Program-made: the position numbers and the translations under genes
The notes under the pieces: generated by a model
Told to the model about the DNA's origin: nothing
The model's database searches: none
Seen by the model: only the letters and a program-made list of their open reading frames with translations
Part shown: piece by piece, positions 26,837-32,733 of the stretch
How the letters are laid out: each line of letters begins with the position of its first letter
Position numbering within the stretch: position 1 is the stretch's first letter
Source: Bacteroidales bacterium
GTDB taxonomy: Bacteria > Bacteroidota > Bacteroidia > Bacteroidales > UBA7960
Assembly: GCA_003567625.1 (NCBI GenBank)
Contig: PWZB01000113.1
Location: 1 to 32,733 of the forward strand
DNA: 32,733 bases
Direction: 5' to 3'

Positions 26837-27570
26837 TACCTGGCAAATTTTAATCTTTTAAATAAAAAGTAAAATATTATTATTGGAACAATTCCCCAGA
26901 TGCATAGTTGAAAAAATAAAACAGGTTCATTCAGTCTCAACAGGGACAAAACAGGGTTCATGGGCAGAAAATCAGCAATATTTGATATTGATTCGTTCAA
27001 TATGCTTACGGGATATAAAGCATTACTTGTAAATAAAATGAAAAAGAATACCAGGTTGGTTAATCCTTTTTCAGCCTCACCTATTTTTATGTCTGAAAAA
27101 GCCAAACATAGTCCCAGAAAGGAAAAAATCCACAATCCTGCTATTATTCCAACAGATACGCCAATCATATCATCCAAACCCAAACCGGTTGAAAATAAGA
27201 TTAATGAAGCCAGGTTTAAAGAAATAACCAATAATAAAGTGATAATAAATCTGCTAAAAACTATGCCTATAAAGTAATGAATAATGTTAAACGGCATTCG
27301 TTTTAATATTCTCAGGGTTCCGTTCAGATAATGGCGTTTAATAACAGGTCCGACAGAAAAAAGTGAATCGCTGGCAATTGTCATGGCAATAATACCTGTC
27401 AGTAAAAAGACTGTATATTCTTTATCATCTGCAGAGCCGATACCTCCAAAAATAGTTCTGAAAATGACAAATAAAGCCAACGGGAACACGAACAACCAAA
27501 GAACAACCTGTTTGATTCTTGCAAAAGTCAAAAGTTGTATTATTATTGTTTTATATATTGTGTTTATCAT
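26836..27570 (-). CDS. ABC-2 type permease of the RiPP exporter
   Basis: The 244-residue protein has about six hydrophobic segments (VVLWLFVFPLALFVIFRTIF, FLLTGIIAMTIASDSLF, ITLLLVISLNLASLILF, GIIAGLWIFSFLGLCLAF, LTNLVFFFILFTSNALYP and a last VPIIIFYFLF) in the ABC-2 membrane-protein arrangement. PVSILNESISNIADFLPMNPV matches the conserved stretch before the last helix. Its ATG overlaps the ATPase stop by 4 bases. Streptolysin S clusters have two permease genes (sagH, sagI); only one is present, so a homodimer would be needed. It probably exports the mature peptide. Confidence 0.88.
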   Translation of the reverse strand: MINTIYKTIIIQLLTFARIKQVVLWLFVFPLALFVIFRTIFGGIGSADDKEYTVFLLTGIIAMTIASDSLFSVGPVIKRHYLNGTLRILKRMPFNIIHYFIGIVFSRFIITLLLVISLNLASLILFSTGLGLDDMIGVSVGIIAGLWIFSFLGLCLAFSDIKIGEAEKGLTNLVFFFILFTSNALYPVSILNESISNIADFLPMNPVLSLLRLNEPVLFFQLCIWGIVPIIIFYFLFKRLKFAR

Positions 27571-28421
27571 AACTTATTATATGTTAGATACAGATACAAA
27601 TCTTTAAGCTCTGTTTCCAAAACGGAAAAGTTGCTTGTATAACTTTTAATTTTATCCAAAACGTTGTTATCGGTACAAAAAACAGCAATTTCATTACCAT
27701 CAACATAGTATGAATCAAAGCGATTAAGGTTATTTGCAATTGTTCCATTTTTCGAAACGACTATTTTTTTGTCTGCGGGTAACATTTCTTTATATTCTTT
27801 AGGGGAAAATGCGCTATTGATCATTTTCCCTTCTTTTAAAAAGATAATTTTGTCTGAGATATTAGCAGCCATATCCCAATTTTGCGATGTCATAATAATT
27901 GTTTCAGCACTATTTTTCATAACAGCGATGATCTTATGAATTATTGTCGGATCAATACCGGAAAAGGGTTCATCCATTATTAATAGTTTTGGATTATGAA
28001 AGATGGCTAAAAAAATAGCTAATTTCATTTTTTCACCCTGGGAGAGTTTTAAGATTTGAGTGTTGAAAATTTTCTTTACATCGAATACTGCCAGGCAGGG
28101 TTCAATTTCCTCAAAACTCTTATTATAAACAGATATGAAATAATCTATATATTCCCGTACTTTTAAATAAGGAAAGATAACCTGGTTATCATAGACAACG
28201 CCAATTGATTGAAATACTTTCTTCCGGTCAGGGATGTATTTTATTTCACCGTTACTGGGAGAAAAATCATTCAGAATCATGCTTGCCAAAGTAGATTTTC
28301 CGGATCCGTTTGGTCCGAGTATGGATAATAGCTCTCCCCGGCAAACATCAAATGATATATCATCCAGTATGACTTTCCGGTGAATTGTTAATCCAATATT
28401 TTTGACTGATATCAACTTCAT
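27567..28421 (-). CDS. ABC transporter ATP-binding protein of the RiPP exporter
   Basis: This 284-residue ATPase has Walker A GPNGSGKST at residues 36-44, signature LSQGE at 126-130 and Walker B LLIMDE at 146-151 followed by the D-loop SGID. The switch (H-loop) position in IIMTSQNWD is Gln180 rather than the usual His. About 60 further residues follow the nucleotide-binding domain. It overlaps the dehydrogenase gene by 4 bases and the permease gene by 4, so expression is tightly coupled. It corresponds in position to SagG in streptolysin S clusters and should energise export of the modified peptide and perhaps self-protection. Confidence 0.93.
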   Translation of the reverse strand: MKLISVKNIGLTIHRKVILDDISFDVCRGELLSILGPNGSGKSTLASMILNDFSPSNGEIKYIPDRKKVFQSIGVVYDNQVIFPYLKVREYIDYFISVYNKSFEEIEPCLAVFDVKKIFNTQILKLSQGEKMKLAIFLAIFHNPKLLIMDEPFSGIDPTIIHKIIAVMKNSAETIIMTSQNWDMAANISDKIIFLKEGKMINSAFSPKEYKEMLPADKKIVVSKNGTIANNLNRFDSYYVDGNEIAVFCTDNNVLDKIKSYTSNFSVLETELKDLYLYLTYNKL

Positions 28422-29272
28422 TCTTGCTCTTTTTTGCCGAAAATTATAATAGTATGTATTGTTTCAAAAAGCCCGTCAATGCCCAAATATTCATTTACTT
28501 CATCGTCAATACAGCTGCCGATCAGACAAGAGCCCAAACCCAAGTATTCACACATGTAGCTGATCAGCAAGCCAACATAACCAACTTCCTGCAAAATAAA
28601 TCTATAGCCCCGTTCGCCATATTTTATGCTGTTTCTTTCTATCAGCCCTGTGATAAATATTACACCGGATGAATTCTTTATATTAACATATGGCTCGGCA
28701 TTGATGATTTTTCTTAACTCTTCAACATGATTTCCTTCTTTTATTAATTCCAAACAATTATCCCTGTCCTGATAATGATAAAGCCCTTCCCGTATCTGGC
28801 TGTTAAACAGGCTTGTATATATTTCTAAAGGGTACAAGGCTCCCGCGGAGGGTACGTTTCTCAGACCCAGAATATAGTCGGTATCAGGAATTTTTGATTG
28901 ATTGGTAATTCCATAAGAATAATAAAATATGTGGAAAAGTTCGTTAAGGGATATTTTATACGTTGGGTCATACTCCCTTAGGCTTCTGCGGTTATTTATA
29001 ACTTTTAAAAACCCATCTTCGTTCGGGTCGCGCAAAAACCTGGATAATGAAATTTTTTTATTTCCACTATAAAACTTATATGGCTGAATGGATCGTTCGG
29101 TTATATACGGACTTCTGAATAGTCCTAGTACCTCGCCTTGTTCCCTTAATGTAAATTGATCAAACTTTGTGTTTTCATGGTATAAAATTGACAGCAAATC
29201 CTGTACTTTTTTTCCATTATAAATGGAATTATCTTTCTCCTTATATTTCTTTCTTAAATATTCAATATTCAT
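28418..29272 (-). CDS. sagB: SagB-type FMN-dependent azoline dehydrogenase
   Basis: This 284-residue protein is a nitroreductase-fold SagB-type dehydrogenase, which oxidises thiazolines and oxazolines to aromatic azoles using FMN. Motifs include NNRRSLREYDP (from about 93, FMN phosphate contact), LRNVPSAGALYPLE (138-150), the YGERGYRFILQEVG segment at about 219-232 (SagB enzymes carry a conserved Lys/Tyr region just before this) and LGLGSCLIG near 245. It lies 77 bases after the YcaO gene and overlaps the ATPase gene. Its presence predicts that the final product contains azoles rather than only azolines. The gene symbol denotes family resemblance, not proven function. Confidence 0.9.
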   Translation of the reverse strand: MNIEYLRKKYKEKDNSIYNGKKVQDLLSILYHENTKFDQFTLREQGEVLGLFRSPYITERSIQPYKFYSGNKKISLSRFLRDPNEDGFLKVINNRRSLREYDPTYKISLNELFHIFYYSYGITNQSKIPDTDYILGLRNVPSAGALYPLEIYTSLFNSQIREGLYHYQDRDNCLELIKEGNHVEELRKIINAEPYVNIKNSSGVIFITGLIERNSIKYGERGYRFILQEVGYVGLLISYMCEYLGLGSCLIGSCIDDEVNEYLGIDGLFETIHTIIIFGKKEQE

Positions 29273-29306
29273 TGGTTTTCTTTTTAATATTTTATCTGCA
29301 ACAATA

Positions 29307-29332
29307 AATGGTTTGAAAAATTTTCAACCATT
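29307..29332. promoter_or_regulatory. Short hairpin between the YcaO and dehydrogenase genes
   Basis: AATGGTTTGAAAA and TTTTCAACCATT pair over 12 bases with one bulged T and almost no loop. No strong T run follows it on the minus strand. It could stabilise or process the operon mRNA between the two genes. Confidence 0.35.
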
Positions 29333-29349
29333 GTAGAACTGTTTATTCA

Positions 29350-30657
29350 TTATGGAAATGGATGCGGATATTTATTCAGCTTTGAGTATTTGGTTTTTCC
29401 CAAACCAAGTAATTCGGGAATTTCATACAATCTTTTCCCTCCGTTAAAATAAAATGGGTATCCGCCAGCCATTTGGATCAATTGCGGTATAATTATTTTT
29501 ATGCTGTAACAACCCAGTTGCCGGATATCCGGTGTGCTTATATCTTTGAGCAAAGCATTATATCCTTTTGCCTTGACAGATTCAAGTATATGTTTGATCT
29601 CTTCTTTATCATTGTTGGCACCAGGCTCATAAAAATCAATAATATGATTTTCCTCCGTTTTTATCCATTTATCAAAGACATACCAATATTGTTTTTGTTT
29701 GTTATAAAAAGCGGAATGTTCGCTAAAGGTCATTAATTCATTAAAATCTTCGGGAGGATTCCAATCTTTATATTCTCCCAATATCCATCTCATATAAGGA
29801 ACGCCCTGACCTATTTCCTGGATGACTTTTCTTGCGGCTTCCCCGATTGTTCCTCTTGCAGCCGAACCGACAACGATGAACTGTCCAAACTCTTCCTCAG
29901 CCACTAAAATACCAAAAACCGATGGTATGCCTAAATCATAAGTGATATCAAACAAATGCCATTGGTAATGTTTCGGGAAAATGGTATCCAGATAATTTTT
30001 TATCTCGCTTGTAATGACTATTTTATTAACAGCTATTTTATTCATCCATGTAATAACAAAACTATCTCTTTCAATACATTCATAAAGCGCATTAATAATG
30101 GCTTTATGATAATTCGAATGAGATGCCAGGCCTGTTGAATTGGAAGAGGTCACATAAAACCCATCCTCTTTAAAAGGCATATATATGAACTGTCCGGGTA
30201 TCCAGGTGCTTTCCCCGTTTGTGAGATCCGTACATTCGAACCACGTAAGCTCTCTGTTTTCGGTAAATTTGACTAATGGCCATTTTTTTTTCCTGAAATA
30301 TTCATATTGCTCATCGTGAAACAGGGCATATTCATTTATCGGAATAGTGTTTTTCTTCAAATCCTTAAAGCTGGACTTAATGCCTTCTTCGGCATTATAA
30401 AAAGCGGGCGCATAGCGTTCCAAGGTTTCTCCTATAGTGCCGGAAATAGCTGAAAAAGAATCTATACCGCAGGAACCACTTCTTCCTTCGGAGGGCATTC
30501 CGCCAAGCAAACGGGTATCACATTGCCATACACCATAATTAACTAACCTGGGATCATTACTCATCCTTGGTAATCTTATCGTGTGTTTTAATATCCCTAC
30601 TTCATTGGAGATGACTTTTAGCCCTTTTATAAAAAAACTTACCTTGTCATTATACAT
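29350..30657 (-). CDS. sagD: YcaO-domain azoline-forming cyclodehydratase (SagD-like)
   Basis: This 435-residue YcaO protein uses ATP to activate backbone amides of a precursor so that Cys or Ser side chains cyclise to azolines. ATP/Mg-binding motifs are visible: SGTIGETLERY at 72-82 (S..GE..ER), LYECIERDSF at 191-200 and a Gln-Glu pair in RKVIQEIGQG at about 279. It ends in PHPFP at 431-435, the proline-rich C-terminus typical of azoline-forming YcaO enzymes. The separate C protein just upstream makes this the unfused C + D arrangement of streptolysin S-type clusters. It follows the C protein after 33 bases. Confidence 0.95.
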   Translation of the reverse strand: MYNDKVSFFIKGLKVISNEVGILKHTIRLPRMSNDPRLVNYGVWQCDTRLLGGMPSEGRSGSCGIDSFSAISGTIGETLERYAPAFYNAEEGIKSSFKDLKKNTIPINEYALFHDEQYEYFRKKKWPLVKFTENRELTWFECTDLTNGESTWIPGQFIYMPFKEDGFYVTSSNSTGLASHSNYHKAIINALYECIERDSFVITWMNKIAVNKIVITSEIKNYLDTIFPKHYQWHLFDITYDLGIPSVFGILVAEEEFGQFIVVGSAARGTIGEAARKVIQEIGQGVPYMRWILGEYKDWNPPEDFNELMTFSEHSAFYNKQKQYWYVFDKWIKTEENHIIDFYEPGANNDKEEIKHILESVKAKGYNALLKDISTPDIRQLGCYSIKIIIPQLIQMAGGYPFYFNGGKRLYEIPELLGLGKTKYSKLNKYPHPFP

Positions 30658-30690
30658 ATATGCTGAATTTTAGTCTTTTAAGTATATGAT

Positions 30691-31555
30691 TTATTTGAGA
30701 GTAACTGATTCCAGCCATGCAGAAGGGTTGTATTCCAGCTCCGGTTTGCAAACATAACAAAACGGCACTTTTAGCAAAGCATGCCTGTCCATTTCATAAT
30801 TAATAGCGTTTATGGTTATAAAATGTTTCCAGACAACCGGTACGGACCAGAACTCGAAAAATTTTGATATTTCCAGTAAACTAATGTTTGCAACAATATC
30901 ATAGAAAACATCTAAATATATAAAATCATCGTGCTTTGAGCTTTTTTTATGAGCCTTTAAATAACTTTCATAACCATTCAAATAATTAACATAATCATTG
31001 TTGCTTTTTATTCTTTTGATAAGACAGTTATAGCAGCCCGTTTCCTTACCATAGAAAATCGGCCCCACTTTTAATAAATACTCCTCGAAACCTCCGACAA
31101 ACAGCCATGGCTTGTTATTTTCCAATGCTTTTCTGTTTATTAGTTCGGTATAGTAAGGATTCCATTCTACCGAATCAACAACAAAAAAATCATATTTTTT
31201 GAACAACCTTTTTAATGACTCATCATCAAAACCTTCTAACTTCGAATAACTTATATGTTCTGTTTTTCTTTTCTTTTATTTTCCCTTTGAGTTCGGAGAG
31301 GTCTTTGGATGGAAGCAGATCATAGTCATTCAGGTTAGACAGTACATCTAATACCTTTGCTTCATCGAATCTCTTTTTTAATTTATTATAAATCTTAAAG
31401 ACTGTTACGGTTTTATTTTTTGACTCTTCAAGAAGAGCTTCAAATATTTTTTGTTTTTCATCATTATCAAATTCAATGGAAAAGGTCACGGACTTTGTCC
31501 TCATTTGATAGCAATGATTTTCCGTATCATAAAATATATCTAAGTTTTCAAACAT
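30691..31555 (-). CDS. sagC: TOMM cyclodehydratase C protein (RRE plus E1-like), split by apparent frameshift
   Basis: Two adjacent frames together match one SagC-type protein. Frame 1 (31226-31555, 109 aa) is a winged-helix-like RiPP recognition element that should bind the precursor leader. Frame 2 (30691-31206, 171 aa) is the C-terminal part of the E1-like domain with two CxxC zinc pairs, GCYNC (Cys58, Cys61) and CYVC (Cys150, Cys153), and the family pattern KVGPIFYGKETGCYNCL. Upstream of its ATG, frame 2 remains open to 31276 and reads sensible protein (ISYSKLEGFDDESLKRLF), so the ancestral gene was continuous. One excess base in the A-rich run at about 31262-31280 would explain the break. 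It may be a sequencing error, a recent mutation or a working split. Confidence 0.8.
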
Positions 31556-31593
31556 TATTGGAAGTTTTTATGTGAGTGTTAAATTTGCTTTCG

Positions 31594-31650
31594 ATAAAAA
31601 CATAGCAGCTCAGATTCAGTTAAATTGCCTGGAGTAAGAGCTGCTATGTT
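31594..31650 (-). terminator. Hairpin terminator/attenuator after the precursor gene
   Basis: A perfect 13-base stem pairs 31650-31638 (AACATAGCAGCTC on the minus strand) with 31611-31599 (GAGCTGCTATGTT), with a 26-base loop. On the minus strand the second arm runs into TTTTTA. The hairpin starts 20 bases after the precursor stop codon and ends about 40 bases before the C-protein start. In the streptolysin S operon a terminator is known at the same place, between sagA and sagB, and lets only some transcripts continue into the enzyme genes. The same use is inferred here. Confidence 0.75.
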
Positions 31651-31670
31651 ATTTGGTTAATGAGTTTTAG

Positions 31671-31802
31671 TTATGCTAAAATCATTTCTCCACCACCGCC
31701 ATTTGAATTGCAACAGCAGCAACTGCAGCAACAGCAACAACAAGCTGCCGCACCAACAACTTGTGAGAACGGCGCTCTCTTTGTTAATCTTTTAATATTC
31801 AT
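31671..31802 (-). CDS. sagA: SagA-like azole-RiPP (TOMM) precursor peptide
   Basis: This 43-residue peptide starts at 31802; an in-frame TGA two codons upstream makes this the only ATG start. Residues 1-20 (MNIKRLTKRAPFSQVVGAAA) form the leader, with FSQVV fitting the FxxxB leader motif (B = branched residue) needed for recognition in streptolysin S. Residues 21-31 are six Cys, one Ser and four Cys; 32-43 are NSNGGGGEMILA. The stretch QVVGAAACCCCCCSCCCC strongly resembles SagA, which has QVAPGG before five Cys. The core would give up to eleven azoles. It is first in the operon, before a hairpin and the modification enzymes. No SD site is seen. Confidence 0.92.
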   Translation of the reverse strand: MNIKRLTKRAPFSQVVGAAACCCCCCSCCCCNSNGGGGEMILA

Positions 31803-32391
31803 AACTGTTCAAATTTTAAGTTTCCGGGCTGCATTTATGGTGGCGTCACCCTTATCACCTGCCAGATATTTGGCACATTATCTATTTCGACTTTGCAATT
31901 TTATGATGAATTGTTCGAATAAAAAAGCGATGGTAATGTTATTTAATATATGGTCGTTGTATGGAAACAGCCGGTATGGTTATTCAAATAAGTGGTATTG
32001 TCGTGATGCCTGGTTCGTTAAAATATTGTGAAGTCATGTACCAGGCTGAAAGTGCAACGGGAAGATGCCGTGCTTGGTAAATACAACTATGGCCGGAAGA
32101 TTAACAGGACTTGCAGGATTTGAAAAAAAAATAATTATGGAAACATTATTTTTTTGATAGCTATACACTTTTTTGTGCAAAACAGCCTTCAGCTCAGCGA
32201 GTTGTTTGACCTTTTCGGAAATATTGCTTTGCATTTATGTTTTGATAAAATATTTAACTTTATTTAATTTGTATTATCTGTTTTTTTTATATATTTTTGT
32301 ATATTAATAACTGATAGCAAGTCATGCAGGCTATGTTATTTAATAAATTTCTTTATTAATCATTATTTTACTAATTCTAAATCTAATTATT
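31803..32391. other. Divergent regulatory region between the precursor gene and the next gene
   Basis: This region lies between the RiPP precursor (-) and the plus-strand gene starting at 32392. I found no credible gene; small frames at 31660-32031 (+) and 32034-32234 (-) lack coding character. A stretch near 32097-32122 (GATTAACAGGAC then TTGCAGGATTT) resembles a repeat commonly scattered in Bacteroidota intergenic DNA. The plus-strand promoter at 32268-32299 is clear; no exact minus-strand promoter for the RiPP operon was found. Confidence 0.5.
32268..32299 (+). promoter_or_regulatory. Near-ideal Bacteroidota promoter
   Basis: TTTG at 32268-32271 and TATTTTTG at 32292-32299 match the -33 (TTTG) and -7 (TAnnTTTG) consensus of the primary sigma factor in this phylum, with a 20-base spacer inside the usual range. 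Transcription should start near 32306 and reach the ATG at 32392 after a leader of about 85 bases. Confidence 0.75.
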
Positions 32392-32733
32392 ATGAAGCAA
32401 AAAAATCAAAAGGTGCATAAAATTTGCAACCATGTACCAAAAAAAGCGTTTTTCTAACTGTTTGTCTATGTTGCTTACTGCTAACGCCAGTATTTGGTCA
32501 AATTAGAATGAATGAAAGTGGTAATGTTGGTATTGGTGGTGTATCTCCTACTAATTTTGCAAATTTATATATTTATAAGCAGTCAATTACTACTTCATCT
32601 AACAGTTATTCAGGTGTTTATAGTCAGTTATATAATATTTCAGAAAATCCACATAATTTTAGAGGTGTTCATGGATTTGTATATAATTCGTCACCTGTGG
32701 ATTTTAATAAAGCCACCGGTGTATTTGGTCGTG
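32392..32733 (+). CDS. Secreted repeat-type surface protein, partial, with apparent frameshift
   Basis: The frame from 32392 reads MKQKNQKVHKICNHVPKKAF and stops at a TAA at 32455-32457. A second frame across the same site reads LTVCLCCLLLTPVFGQ and then RMNESGNVGIGG to the window end without a stop. Adding one T to the five-T run at 32449-32453 joins them into a normal signal peptide (basic head, hydrophobic core, GQ cleavage site). The mature start (NVGIGGVSPTNFANLYIY) resembles Bacteroidota secreted proteins and tail-fibre-like repeats. The gene is cut off by the window. Either the T run is miscounted or the gene is switched off. Confidence 0.6.

Noticed and set aside
31206..31225. Treating the E1-like part of the C protein as a plainly independent gene
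   Set aside because: An ATG exists at 31206, but the same frame continues upstream with conserved-looking protein sequence, so a split or frameshifted gene is the better description.
31660..32031. Plus-strand 123-residue frame with a poly-Gln stretch after a Pro run
   Set aside because: It is the reverse complement of the Cys-rich precursor gene; the Gln and Pro runs mirror its Cys and Gly codons, and the rest has no coding character.
32034..32234. Minus-strand 66-residue frame upstream of the precursor gene
   Set aside because: Its centre derives from a repeat-like intergenic sequence and it has no recognisable domain, signal or precursor-like core; I do not count it as a second precursor.

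Overview
The window looks like a chromosomal segment of a Bacteroidota bacterium, probably from the Bacteroidales/Marinilabiliales-type anaerobes. This rests on TonB-dependent receptors with carboxypeptidase-regulatory domains, DUF4249 and DUF5686 proteins, two type IX secretion (T9SS) sorting domains (one type B, one type A), AT-rich intergenic DNA, mostly absent Shine-Dalgarno sites and promoters of the TTTG / TAnnTTTG type. No rRNA, tRNA or CRISPR array was seen.

Positions 401-7403 (+) hold an envelope module: an STN-type TonB-dependent receptor, a DUF4249 lipoprotein, a large MG2-domain secreted protein and an unrecognised secreted protein. Positions 7525-12315 (+) hold a DmpA/P1-type peptidase, a GNAT-nitrilase fusion, an outer-membrane-like protein and an S41 lipoprotein protease. 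Positions 12750-17821 (-) hold an AbgT-family transporter, a T9SS type B secreted CUB/P-domain protein and a flavin reductase-like protein. Positions 18214-22815 (+) hold a DUF5686 outer-membrane protein, a DarA-like flavodoxin-fold protein and a small T9SS cargo protein, with an inverted repeat-rich gap at 20677-21090. At 22888-23238 a truncated ORF6N gene abuts the broken start of another gene, which looks like a recombination scar.

The most interesting part is 23304-31802, all on the minus strand. It is a compact azole-RiPP (TOMM) cluster of the streptolysin S type. A 43-residue precursor gene at 31671-31802, too short for ordinary gene calling, encodes an FxxxV leader and a core of six Cys, one Ser and four Cys, followed by a Gly4 tail. 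It closely resembles SagA. Downstream come an attenuator-like hairpin, a cyclodehydratase C protein (RRE plus E1-like domain, split by a frameshift), a YcaO cyclodehydratase ending in PHPFP, a SagB-type FMN dehydrogenase, an ABC ATPase, an ABC-2 permease, a small HELGH membrane metalloprotease, a TPR protein and a TonB-dependent receptor. The genes from the dehydrogenase to the TPR protein overlap by 1-4 bases, which implies translational coupling. Inferred pathway: the RRE domain binds the leader, C and YcaO proteins make azolines, SagB oxidises them to azoles, the membrane protease may remove the leader, the ABC pair exports the product across the inner membrane, and the receptor may act in outer-membrane passage, re-uptake or immunity.

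At 32392 a new plus-strand gene begins behind a near-ideal Bacteroidota promoter. It shows an apparent one-base frameshift in a T run and continues out of the window. Two homopolymer-associated frameshifts within about 1.3 kb mean that assembly error must be excluded before either gene is called broken.
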